Source: Accumulibacter sp964428215 | GTDB taxonomy: Bacteria; Pseudomonadota; Gammaproteobacteria; Burkholderiales; Rhodocyclaceae | Reading direction: 5' to 3' | NCBI GenBank assembly: GCA_964428215.1 | Contig: CAYRXO010000008.1 | Coordinates: forward strand, 1-35,806 | DNA length: 35,806 nt | Shown: one piece after another, positions 22,195 to 31,588 of the stretch | How the letters are laid out: each line of letters starts with the position of its first letter | Position numbering within the stretch: the first letter of the stretch is position 1 | The notes under the pieces: generated by a model | What the model was told of the DNA's origin: nothing | The model's database searches: none | What the model saw: the letters and a program-made list of their open reading frames with translations, nothing else | Made by a program: the position numbers and the translations under genes

Positions 22195-23907
22195 TCATGC
22201 GTTGGTGCTGCCGAGAACCTCTTCCAGCGAAGTGAGTCCCTGCATGACTTTCAGCAAACCCGAACGGCGCAAGTCATTGACACCTTCCTTACGCGCCTGA
22301 TTCGCGATATCCATTTCGATGCCGTTGGCCATGATGATCCGTTGAATCTCCTCGGTCATCGGCATCACTTCATAGAGTCCCACCCGCCCCTTGTAACCGG
22401 TTCCCTTGCAACGGTCGCACGTGCCCGGACCGTAGAGGACCCAGCTTCCATCAAGGTCGCTTTCGCTAAAACCGGCGTTGAACAGGGTCTCTAAGGGGAT
22501 CTCGAGTGGCTTCTTGCAGGTGCACAAACGGCGCACTAGGCGCTGCGCGGTAATCAGCAGGATACTCGATGCCAGATTGAAGGTCGGGATACCCATGTTC
22601 ATCAGACGGGTCAGCGTCGCCGGCGCATCGTTGGTATGCAGTGTCGACAGGACCAGGTGTCCGGTTTGCGCGGCCTTGATGGCAATTTCCGCCGTTTCGA
22701 GATCGCGAATCTCACCGACCATGATGATGTCCGGATCCTGGCGCAGGAAAGCTTTCAGCGCGATCGGAAAAGTCAGTCCGGCCCGGTCGTCGACATTGAC
22801 CTGATTGATGCCCTGCAAGGGAATTTCCGCCGGATCCTCGGCAGTGGAAATATTCACGCCAGGTTTGTTCAGCAGATTCAGGCAGGTATAAAGCGAAACC
22901 GTTTTGCCGGAACCGGTTGGACCGGTCACCAGAATCATGCCATACGGACGATTGATGCTCTCCAGCAATGTTTTTTTCTGATCGGGATCGTAACCCAGCG
23001 CATCGATCCCCAGGGTGGCGCTGCTCGGATCGAGAATTCGCAGGACGATTTTTTCGCCATACATGGTCGGCAGGGTGCTCACGCGAAAATCGATCGCACG
23101 GCTTTTCGACAGCACCAGGCGCATGCGGCCATCTTGCGGCACGCGCTTTTCGGCAATGTTCAGGCGGGAAATAACCTTGATCCGCGAAGCGATCTTGTCC
23201 TTGATGACCAGCGGCGGCGCGGCCGCTTCCCGCAGAATGCCGTCGGTGCGAAAACGGATGCGATAACTTTTTTCGTACGGTTCGAAATGAATGTCGGAAG
23301 CCCCTTCGGCAATGGCATCAAGCAGCATTTTCTGGATGAATCTGACGACTGGCGCATCGTCGACTTCGATATTCGCTTCTTCAGATTTTTCCTGACCTTG
23401 CTCATCGTTGAAGTCGAGGTTGATGTCGTCGCCATTGAGGGTCTTCAGGGCGTCCTCAACCGACTCGGCAAACTTGACGACCAACGGTGCCAGCTTGCCT
23501 TCTTCGACGATCACCGGATCGACGGCCAGACCGGTCTGGAAACGAATCTCGTCGAGCGCACGTAAATTGGTCGGATCGGCAATGGCAATGGCCAGCCGAT
23601 TGCCGCGCTTATAAAGCGGAATGACACGATGCGCGGCAACCAGCTTGCGGTCCACCGCGTTGCGCGGGATCAGCCCGTCATCGAACGCGGTCAGATCAAG
23701 TAAGGGATAACCGAATTTATCGGAGGCGAATTGCGCCAGTTCGAGATACGTGGCTTTCTTGCCGCTGACCAGTTGCTCGATCAGGGACGTCTTGTTTGTC
23801 TCCGCCTGCGAAAGAAACGATTCCGCCTCGTTTTCCTTGAGACGTCCGGCCTGCACCAGAGCGCGCGCGAAGCCGCTCAAAGAAGGTTGTTGAGGATTGG
23901 CTGCCAT
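22195..23907 (-). CDS. pilB: Type IV pilus assembly ATPase PilB
   Basis: This 570-residue hexameric ATPase powers pilus extension. An N-terminal GspE/MshEN domain (about 1-150) precedes the ATPase core. Walker A is GPTGSGKTVSLYT near residue 330, the Asp box is in DPDIIMVGEIRD, and a His box is in GHLVLSTLHTND. Zinc-binding tetracysteine residues appear in LCTCKKP and CDRCKGTGYKGR. The start codon directly follows a TAA and lacks a strong ribosome site. Confidence 0.96.
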   Translation of the reverse strand: MAANPQQPSLSGFARALVQAGRLKENEAESFLSQAETNKTSLIEQLVSGKKATYLELAQFASDKFGYPLLDLTAFDDGLIPRNAVDRKLVAAHRVIPLYKRGNRLAIAIADPTNLRALDEIRFQTGLAVDPVIVEEGKLAPLVVKFAESVEDALKTLNGDDINLDFNDEQGQEKSEEANIEVDDAPVVRFIQKMLLDAIAEGASDIHFEPYEKSYRIRFRTDGILREAAAPPLVIKDKIASRIKVISRLNIAEKRVPQDGRMRLVLSKSRAIDFRVSTLPTMYGEKIVLRILDPSSATLGIDALGYDPDQKKTLLESINRPYGMILVTGPTGSGKTVSLYTCLNLLNKPGVNISTAEDPAEIPLQGINQVNVDDRAGLTFPIALKAFLRQDPDIIMVGEIRDLETAEIAIKAAQTGHLVLSTLHTNDAPATLTRLMNMGIPTFNLASSILLITAQRLVRRLCTCKKPLEIPLETLFNAGFSESDLDGSWVLYGPGTCDRCKGTGYKGRVGLYEVMPMTEEIQRIIMANGIEMDIANQARKEGVNDLRRSGLLKVMQGLTSLEEVLGSTNA

Positions 23908-24570
23908 TTATCTGCGATTCAACGAGCCAGTTGCCAGGCGGCTTACATATCTCCCTTCCCCCCTGGGTGCAGTGAGATTGAGTGCGGGGGGAGCGGACAG
24001 GGCTTTCATTTTTCGAAGTAATTGTAATAAAACCACGTCCATTGACCGTATTACGTGCCAGATTGCATCGAATCCATCCGTGGTCGGACTAGCCGGATGA
24101 TGCATCCGTCTCGTTCTCCTGTAAAGAAACTCTGCGTTAATTTACCTTTACAAACCAAAGCCTTCAAAGCGCTGATCGCCGCCAGGGCGTCAAATTGGCA
24201 ATAACCCCTGTAATAGTCGTTGTTTTAATTGACAATCGTATCCCTTCGTGCAAGACCGTCCTTTCAGGATAGCAGGCTGACGGAAAACATGATCGCCAAT
24301 CGCTTGCCATTTGCTGGCAAAGGGACCGGTAGAATAGTCCGTCGAACCGGCTGAAGCGAAGCAGCAAGGACAGGAAGTGGAATCGATTTTCCCGAATTTC
24401 GGCTCATCAGTAGAACTGATTGGAGCCGAAATCCGAGGAAATAGAAGCTGCTGCTTCGCCTGTTGCCGCTGATTCACAGGCGGTAGCCCTGGTTATCCCG
24501 GTGAAAACAGACTGGCCAGACTGTCGTCGTCAACAGCCAGCGCGCAGAATCGAATCTGTCTGCTCGCCGA
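23908..24570. other. Gene-free region between maeB end and pilB start
   Basis: These 663 bp contain no convincing gene. A 65-codon minus-strand frame (24105-23908) with AGGAG upstream ends directly at the pilB ATG, but it has no recognisable protein character. The pilB promoter should lie here. From about 24300 to 24460 the sequence is dense in inverted repeats (24304-24320, 24356-24366 with 24449-24459, 24396-24432), suggesting a structured RNA or mobile palindrome. Confidence 0.5.
24356..24459. other. Nested inverted repeats, candidate structured RNA
   Basis: The outer arms GCGAAGCAGCA (24356-24366) and TGCTGCTTCGC (24449-24459) are perfect complements. Within them ATTTCGGCTC (24396-24405) pairs with GAGCCGAAAT (24423-24432), continued by ATCAG/CTGAT (24406-24410, 24416-24420) around a five-base loop. 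The whole folds as a long stem on either strand. I recognise no known RNA family, and no U-run follows. Confidence 0.35.
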
Positions 24571-26859
24571 TCATTTGCCCGCCGCATCCACCACCACCAG
24601 GGCCGTCATGTCGACCACCCGACGCACCGACGAAGTGGCCGGCAACACATGCACCGGTCGAGCGGCACCCAGGAGGATCGGCCCGACCGACATGCCTTCG
24701 CCACCGGTCATTTTCAGCAGATTGTAGGAAATATTGGCCGCATCGAGATTGGGCATCACCAGCACGTTCGCCTCGCCGGCCAGCAGCGATTCCGGATCGG
24801 ATTGATCGCGTACCGCTTCCGAGAGAGCGCTTTCGCCGTGCATTTCCCCATCGACTTCGAGTCCCGGCGCCCGCTCACGAACGAGGGCCACCGCATCAGA
24901 GACCTTGCGGGCCGCAGGAGAACGTGAAGAGCCAAAATTGGAGTGCGAAAGCAGCGCCACTTTCGGCCGAATCTTGAAGCGCCGGACTGCTTCGACGGCC
25001 ATCAGCGTGATGTCCGCCAGTTGTTCGGCATCGGGGTCTTCATTGACATGCGTGTCACAAAGGAACAGGGCGCGTCCCGGCAACAGAACATGCGTCATCG
25101 CCGCCATGATTTTGTTGCCCGGCGCCTTGCCGATGATTTCGTCGATCTGCCGCAAATGATAGTCAAATCGACCCGACAAGCCACAAATCATACCGTCCGC
25201 ATAGCCGAGGGTAACCAGAATGGCGCCGATGACCGTGTTATCGTGCCGAAGACGCATTTTGGCAATATCGATGGTGATGCCGTGCCGTTTGCGCATCTGG
25301 TGATACGTTGCCCAGCATTCCTTGTAGCGCGGATCGCTGTTCGGGTCGACGACTTCCAGATCCTGGCCGATACGCAGTTTCGAACCGATGCGTTGCAGCC
25401 GGGCTTCAATGACGTCCGGGCGGCCGATGAGGATTGGTTGCGTCAGTTGCTCGTCGAGAATGGTCTGTGCGGCGCGCAAGATGCGTACATCTTCCCCGTC
25501 GGGATAGACGATGCGAGTGCGTCGTCCGCGTTTGGCGGCCGAGAAAACCGCGCGCATGCCGACACCGGTCTGATAGACGAATTCGCGCAGCTTTTCCCGG
25601 TAGGCCGCCATGTCGGTGATCGGTCGGGTCGCGACGCCGGAAGCCATCGCCGCCTCGGCAACAGCCGGCGCGATGGTGGTGATCAGCCGTGGATCGAATG
25701 GTTTCGGAATCAGATACTCCGGACCAAACGACAACTCCTGCCCGGGATAGGCCATGGCCACTTCGTCACTGACTTCCTGCTGCGCCATGGCGGCCAAAGC
25801 CCGCACGCAAGCCATCTTCATCGCTTCATTGATGCCGGTGGCGCCGACATCGAGCGCGCCGCGGAAAATGAACGGAAAACACAGCACATTGTTGACCTGA
25901 TTCGGATAATCCGAACGTCCGGTGGCCATGATCACATCGGAACGAACGGCGCGCGCCACTTCCGGCATGATTTCCGGCGTCGGATTGGCCAGGGCGAAAA
26001 CGATCGGCTGTGCGGCCATCGTCGCCAGCATTTCCGGTTTCATCGCTCCGGCAGCCGACAGTCCGAGGAAAACATCCTTGCCGACGATGGCGTCGGCCAG
26101 CGTACGCGCGTCGGTCTCTTGCGCGTAACGCGCCTTGTTCGGTTCCATCTGCTCGTCGCGACCGACGTAGACCACACCTTTGGAATCGCAAATGGTGATG
26201 TTTTCGCGTTTGACGCCCAGTTCGCACCACAGATTCAGACAGGAGATGGCGGCCGCGCCGGCGCCTGAGCAGACGACGGTAATTTCGCCGATATTTTTTC
26301 CGATCACCTGCAAAGCGTTAAGAATCGCTGCCGCGGAAATGATCGCCGTTCCGTGCTGATCGTCATGAAACACCGGGATCGACATTCTTTCCTTCAAGCG
26401 ACGCTCGATATAGAAGCATTCGGGCGCTTTGATGTCTTCCAGATTGATACCGCCCAGGGTCGGCTCCATTGCTGCGATCAGGTCGATCAATCTGTCCGGA
26501 TCGCTTTCGGCCAGTTCGATATCGAAAACGTCGATACCGGCAAATTTCTTGAACAGGCAGCCCTTGCCCTCCATCACCGGCTTGGCAGCCAATGGACCGA
26601 TATTGCCGAGGCCGAGAACGGCGGTGCCATTGGTGATCACGCCCACCAGATTCGCCCGCGAGGTATACAGACTGGCCGTTCCCGGATCGTCGACGATGGC
26701 TTGGCAGGCAAAGGCGACGCCGGGCGAATAGGCCAGCGCCAGATCGATCTGATTGCTCAGCCCTTTGGTCGGCTGGACCGAAATCTTGCCCGGCGCGGGA
26801 TGACAATGGTATTCAAGTGCCGCTTCGCGAAGATCGGCCTGACGTTGATCGTTTTCCAT
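24571..26859 (-). CDS. maeB: NADP-dependent malic enzyme with phosphotransacetylase-like domain
   Basis: This 763-residue protein decarboxylates malate to pyruvate with NADPH formation. The N-terminal malic enzyme half (about 1-430) has SPGVAFACQAI, TNGTAVLGLGNIG, the metal-binding IPVFHDDQHGTAI and VCSGAGAAA for NADP. The C-terminal half (about 430-763) is a phosphate acetyl/butyryltransferase-like domain (RTRIVYPDGEDVRILRAAQ, GPILLGAARPVHVLPATSSVR). In the MaeB type it acts as an acetyl-CoA-sensing regulatory domain. The ATG at 26859 is supported by AGGAG upstream and the start MENDQRQADLREAAL; a longer frame adds ten residues. Confidence 0.95.
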   Translation of the reverse strand: MENDQRQADLREAALEYHCHPAPGKISVQPTKGLSNQIDLALAYSPGVAFACQAIVDDPGTASLYTSRANLVGVITNGTAVLGLGNIGPLAAKPVMEGKGCLFKKFAGIDVFDIELAESDPDRLIDLIAAMEPTLGGINLEDIKAPECFYIERRLKERMSIPVFHDDQHGTAIISAAAILNALQVIGKNIGEITVVCSGAGAAAISCLNLWCELGVKRENITICDSKGVVYVGRDEQMEPNKARYAQETDARTLADAIVGKDVFLGLSAAGAMKPEMLATMAAQPIVFALANPTPEIMPEVARAVRSDVIMATGRSDYPNQVNNVLCFPFIFRGALDVGATGINEAMKMACVRALAAMAQQEVSDEVAMAYPGQELSFGPEYLIPKPFDPRLITTIAPAVAEAAMASGVATRPITDMAAYREKLREFVYQTGVGMRAVFSAAKRGRRTRIVYPDGEDVRILRAAQTILDEQLTQPILIGRPDVIEARLQRIGSKLRIGQDLEVVDPNSDPRYKECWATYHQMRKRHGITIDIAKMRLRHDNTVIGAILVTLGYADGMICGLSGRFDYHLRQIDEIIGKAPGNKIMAAMTHVLLPGRALFLCDTHVNEDPDAEQLADITLMAVEAVRRFKIRPKVALLSHSNFGSSRSPAARKVSDAVALVRERAPGLEVDGEMHGESALSEAVRDQSDPESLLAGEANVLVMPNLDAANISYNLLKMTGGEGMSVGPILLGAARPVHVLPATSSVRRVVDMTALVVVDAAGK

Positions 26860-27075
26860 CTGTTCTCCTGATACAAAGGGCATCGACATGAAAAGGGCGT
26901 CACTTTAACGTGAAAGTCGGGCAGCGACTCAATAATCCCCGCCCCGCCCGTCGTGGAGAGAGGCGCAAGACATCAGGCTGGCGTCAGGAAAAGTCGAGTT
27001 CCGGCAGACGGCACGGACCCTGCGCACCTGGAAGGACCATTTCGGCAGAAAAGAAGAAGGTTAGCAGCCTGTCGG

Positions 27076-27099
27076 GCAGGCGACGATCGATCGGCCTGC
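27076..27099 (-). terminator. Hairpin downstream of purB / zinc-ribbon gene
   Basis: GCAGGC (27076-27081) pairs with GCCTGC (27094-27099) around a loop that itself contains the palindrome CGATCGATCG. It lies 22 nt after the stop of the zinc-ribbon gene on the minus strand. A CT-rich stretch follows some 20 nt later, but no clean U-run. A weak terminator is possible. Confidence 0.35.
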
Positions 27100-27120
27100 G
27101 TTGTCAGTCAGCCACCTGGG

Positions 27121-27444
27121 TCAGCGCTTGCGATTGACGATCACCCCGATCAGCATTCCCGCGCCGCCGCCACCCAGCGTGATCGCCAGCACCGGCCCCC
27201 AGGTCGCTTGCGTCTGACCGACGATGTTCGACCACAGGACGGTCGCCAGCCCGCCGGCCAGCAAACCGAAGATGCCACCGATGAAAGCGCCGCGTGCAAG
27301 CGCTCCCGAACGACCGTCATCGCCACAGCAATACGGACAATACAAGACCGAACCAGGCAATTTCCTTTCACAACTGGGGCAGGCGATGCTTTCAACATTG
27401 GCTGGCGGCGTTTGGTCATTCCGGCCCGGCAGTTCGGCACTCAT
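27121..27444 (-). CDS. Small zinc-ribbon membrane protein, function unknown
   Basis: This 107-residue protein is not one I can name. An N-terminal zinc ribbon has C22-x2-C25 (ACPSCERKLPG) and C36-x2-C39 (YCPYCC), with an extra C40. Two hydrophobic Gly-rich helices follow, at about 50-72 and 82-103, and the protein ends in NRKR. The layout suggests a small inner-membrane protein with a cytoplasmic metal knuckle, perhaps an interaction module. Its ATG overlaps the purB stop (ATGA), so it depends on purB translation. The coding call rests on this coupling and the domain pattern. Confidence 0.75.
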   Translation of the reverse strand: MSAELPGRNDQTPPANVESIACPSCERKLPGSVLYCPYCCGDDGRSGALARGAFIGGIFGLLAGGLATVLWSNIVGQTQATWGPVLAITLGGGGAGMLIGVIVNRKR

Positions 27445-28811
27445 CAGATCTTCCGTGCCAGATCGACAGCCAGACCGGTATAGCTCGCCGGAGTCAAGGC
27501 GAGCAACGCGCGCTTGGCCTCGGCGGGGATTTCCAGAGCGGCGATGAAAGCTTGCAAATCCTGAGGTGCAATGCGTTTGCCGCGAGTGAGATCCTTCAGT
27601 TTTTCATAGGGGTTGGCCACTGCGTAGCGGCGCATCACGGTTTGTATCGGTTCGGCCAACAGTTCCCAGTTGGCATCCAGATCGTCCAGCAGGCATTCCG
27701 GTGCCGCCTCGAGTTTGTTCAAGCCTCGCAACAGCGAATCGTAAGCAAGCAGGGTATGCCCCAGTCCGACCCCCATGTTGCGCAGTACCGTCGAGTCGGT
27801 CAGATCGCGCTGCCAACGCGAAAGCGGCAGCTTGTCGGCAAGGTGACGCAAAACGGCATTGGCCAGTCCGAGGTTGCCCTCCGCGTTTTCAAAATCGATC
27901 GGATTGACCTTGTGCGGCATGGTCGACGATCCCACCTCGCCGGCTTTCAGCTTCTGCCGAAAATAGCCCAGTGAAATATACGCCCAGATGTCGCGGCACA
28001 GATCGATCAGAATCAGGTTGCCGCGTGCGTAGGCATCGAACAGCTCGGCCAGACTGTCGTGCGGTTCGATCTGGATGGTGTAGGGATTGAATTCCAGCCC
28101 CAGTGATTCGACGACGCGCCGCGAAAAATTTTCCCAGTCGAAATCCGGGTATGCCGCCAGATGCGCGTTGTAGTTGCCGACCGCGCCGTTGATTTTGCCC
28201 AGCAGGCCGACCTTGGCCGTCGTCGCCCGCGCACGTTGCAAGCGCGCAACGACATTGGCCAGTTCCTTGCCAAGCGTCGTCGGCGTCGCCGGTTGTCCAT
28301 GCGTGCGCGACATCATCGGCATGTCGGCAAACTGATGCGCCAGCTCGCGCAGCCGTTCGAGCAGTCGATCGAGAGCGGGCAGCATCACATCTCGACGGGC
28401 GGCCTGCAACATCAATCCGTGAGCCAGATTGTTGATGTCTTCCGATGTGCAGGCGAAGTGAATGAATTCGGCAACACGCATCACCTCTGCGTTGTCGGCC
28501 AATTTCTTCTTCAACCAATACTCCAGCGCCTTGACATCATGATTGGTCACTGCCTCGATCGCCTTGACCTCGGCGGCCTGCGCCGGGTCGAAACCGGCGA
28601 TCACGGCATCGAGCGCGTCGATGGTAGCTGGCGAAAAAGCGGGAATTTCCGAAAAATGACTTTCTGCCGCCAAGGCTTTCAACCATTCGACCTCGACCTG
28701 CAATCGCCGATAAATCAGTCCAAACTCGGAGAAGTGTGGGCGCAGAGCCGCCAGTTTGCCGGCATAGCGACCATCGAGAGGAGAAAGAGTGGTCAATTCA
28801 AAGTGGGACAT
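27444..28811 (-). CDS. purB: Adenylosuccinate lyase PurB
   Basis: This 455-residue enzyme removes fumarate from SAICAR and adenylosuccinate in purine synthesis. The start MSHFELTTLSPLDGRYAGK is typical; a longer open frame upstream is unlike the family. The superfamily signature SSTMPHKVNPIDFENAEGN, the active-site loop after it, TSEDINNLAH and MSRTHGQPATPTTLGKEL are all present. Length matches E. coli PurB (456). A likely promoter (TAGAAT at 28854-28849) lies about 40 bp upstream. Confidence 0.96.
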   Translation of the reverse strand: MSHFELTTLSPLDGRYAGKLAALRPHFSEFGLIYRRLQVEVEWLKALAAESHFSEIPAFSPATIDALDAVIAGFDPAQAAEVKAIEAVTNHDVKALEYWLKKKLADNAEVMRVAEFIHFACTSEDINNLAHGLMLQAARRDVMLPALDRLLERLRELAHQFADMPMMSRTHGQPATPTTLGKELANVVARLQRARATTAKVGLLGKINGAVGNYNAHLAAYPDFDWENFSRRVVESLGLEFNPYTIQIEPHDSLAELFDAYARGNLILIDLCRDIWAYISLGYFRQKLKAGEVGSSTMPHKVNPIDFENAEGNLGLANAVLRHLADKLPLSRWQRDLTDSTVLRNMGVGLGHTLLAYDSLLRGLNKLEAAPECLLDDLDANWELLAEPIQTVMRRYAVANPYEKLKDLTRGKRIAPQDLQAFIAALEIPAEAKRALLALTPASYTGLAVDLARKI

Positions 28812-29111
28812 CGGGGTACGTCCTGACAACGAAACACGAAAAGCAGGCATTCTACCTGCCTGGAGAAAACGAATGAATCGCTTGTGCAAGAACAATGCCC
28901 GTCGGATCAGACCGCGAGGTTAAAGGCCTATTCCGCCATTATTAAACGCCCGGTCGGCAATCGCTCTCGCGCACGAACGGCCTTCCCTTGATCGGCGTTT
29001 TTCGCTAGCATACCCCCGCTGGCAACGCCCTGCCGTCATCGGGGTCAGGGTATTCCAGTGACCGCTGTTTACTGCGCTAGCAAACTCCGATCCCGCATGA
29101 GGCACATATCA
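28812..29111. other. Divergent control region of purB and trxA
   Basis: No gene is seen in this 300-bp stretch. On the minus strand TAGAAT (28854-28849) is a good purB -10 box with a weak TTCATT -35 box 17 bp before it, giving a leader of about 30 nt. A short hairpin (GCAGG/CCTGC) overlaps this site. For trxA, TTGATC (about 28989-28994) is a possible -35 box without a clear partner. Confidence 0.4.
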
Positions 29112-29438
29112 ATGAGCGAACACATTCATCACGTTACGGATAACAGTTTTGGCGTCGAGGTCCTGCAGGCCGACCAGCCGGTTCTCGTCGATTATTGGGC
29201 GGAATGGTGTGGCCCGTGCAAAATGATCGCCCCCCTGCTCGATGACATTGCCAACGACTACGCCGGTCGTTTGAAAGTGGTCAAAGTCAATATCGACGAA
29301 AATCAGCGCACGCCGGCCAGCTATGGTATTCGTGGCATTCCGACACTGATGTTGTTCAAGAATGGCAACGTTGAAGCGACCAAGGTCGGTGCCTTGTCGC
29401 GTTCGCAACTGATCACCTTCATTGACAGCAATCTTTAA
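29112..29438 (+). CDS. trxA: Thioredoxin 1 (TrxA)
   Basis: This 108-residue cytoplasmic disulfide reductase has the active site WAEWCGPCKMIAPLLDD with C33 and C36. The buried Asp (VLVDYWA), the cis-Pro loop RGIPTLMLFKNG and a C-terminal helix are all canonical, and there is no signal peptide. The ATG at 29112 gives the usual N-terminus; an open frame extends upstream without family similarity. The trxA-rho order is conserved in many proteobacteria. Confidence 0.96.
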   Translation: MSEHIHHVTDNSFGVEVLQADQPVLVDYWAEWCGPCKMIAPLLDDIANDYAGRLKVVKVNIDENQRTPASYGIRGIPTLMLFKNGNVEATKVGALSRSQLITFIDSNL

Positions 29439-29464
29439 AATCGTTACTCTGCGCCTGAAGGTTT

Positions 29465-29490
29465 GTGGCCTTGTCATGACAATGGGCCAC
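29465..29490 (+). promoter_or_regulatory. Hairpin in the trxA-rho gap
   Basis: GTGGCC (29465-29470) pairs with GGCCAC (29485-29490), extended by TTGTCA/TGACAA with a two-base bulge. It starts 26 nt after the trxA stop and is not followed by U. It may protect the trxA 3-prime end or be part of the rho leader, where many proteobacteria autoregulate rho. Confidence 0.4.
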
Positions 29491-29650
29491 CCCTCGAGTC
29501 TACCCAATCCGCTCAAGACCTTCAGACGTCTCTCTGCTCCACGACCATCCCGCCTTTGAATCGGCTTCCCGCACAATAAGCACGCCTTCCACTATGGGGT
29601 TGCGTTTATCCATCCCCAGTGTTTCGTCTTCTCCTTTTCATCGCCAACTC

Positions 29651-30907
<1,257 letters not shown>

Positions 30908-31279
30908 TTGCCGAGGAAATAATTTTCACCGACCCGTCGGGACAACTGGCTCAGCGGCACCGGCATGGATCAGGCGGTAAGAGGCAAACCGTACGCTTGC
31001 TACAGTTCGGACGCATCCCCCGAGCCCCCGCCTTCCTTCTTTGCGTGGAATGAAGCGTCTTAAGGAAGATGTTCGCGATTTCCTTGCCAGTAGCAGAGGA
31101 TCGTACCGCTCTCGCAAGCGTGGCATCACCAAGTTGACCTGGGTTAATGCGAAACCTTTCGGGCAGCACAATATCGATTTTCTGGTTCTCCCCGGTAACG
31201 GGCACAAGGACCCGCGCGCATTGAGCAGAAATAATTGCGGAGATAGTGGTCGTCAATGTTTCAGAAAGGAGAGTTATCG
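30908..31279. other. Gene-free region between rho and fccA
   Basis: In these 372 bp I find no convincing coding frame. Small dyads occur: CCGAC-CC-GTCGG (about 30929-30940, just after rho) and CCCG-GTAA-CGGG (about 31190-31201). The promoter of the fccAB pair must lie here or further upstream; no clear -35/-10 pair stands out. A strong ribosome site (AAGGAGAG) precedes fccA. Confidence 0.45.
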
Positions 31280-31582
31280 ATGAAGGCCTTCGCCGTCGCG
31301 GCGTTTGGCATGCTCACCGTCAGTGCCGCGGCGCATGCCGTCGATGTCGACCTGCCGCGCAATCTGGCCGCCGGCTGCACCGGTTGCCATGGTACGGAAG
31401 GCCGGGCGGTCAGCGGTAGCGGTTTCGATTCGCTGGCCGGACTCGATCAGGCCCGGATCATGCAGAAACTCACCGAATTCAAAAGCGGCGTACGACCGGC
31501 GACGGTGATGCAGCAGATCGTCAAGGGCTACAGCGACGATCAACTGGCCTTGATTGCTGCCCATTTCGCCGCACAAAGGTAA
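31280..31582 (+). CDS. fccA: Monoheme c-type cytochrome subunit of sulfide dehydrogenase (FccA-like)
   Basis: This 100-residue protein has a Sec signal (MKAFAVAAFGMLTVSAAAHA). One heme-attachment motif follows, C33-x2-C36-H37 (AAGCTGCHGTEG), with a likely axial Met in RPATVMQQIVKG. It is a class I c553-like cytochrome of about 80 mature residues that would accept electrons from the flavoprotein encoded 6 bp downstream. A longer in-frame start eight codons upstream exists, but AAGGAGAG supports the ATG at 31280. Confidence 0.9.
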   Translation: MKAFAVAAFGMLTVSAAAHAVDVDLPRNLAAGCTGCHGTEGRAVSGSGFDSLAGLDQARIMQKLTEFKSGVRPATVMQQIVKGYSDDQLALIAAHFAAQR

Positions 31583-31588
31583 GCGACG

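Noticed and set aside
23908..24105. 65-codon minus-strand frame ending at the pilB start, with AGGAG upstream
   Set aside because: Coupling to pilB is tempting, but the protein has no recognisable character and its second half reads through a purine/pyrimidine-rich repeat-like stretch.
24943..26268. 441-codon plus-strand open frame opposite maeB
   Set aside because: His/Arg/Gly-rich shadow of the malic enzyme reading frame.
31041..31283. 80-codon plus-strand frame between rho and fccA
   Set aside because: No ribosome site, no domain, and it runs over the fccA start; probably chance.
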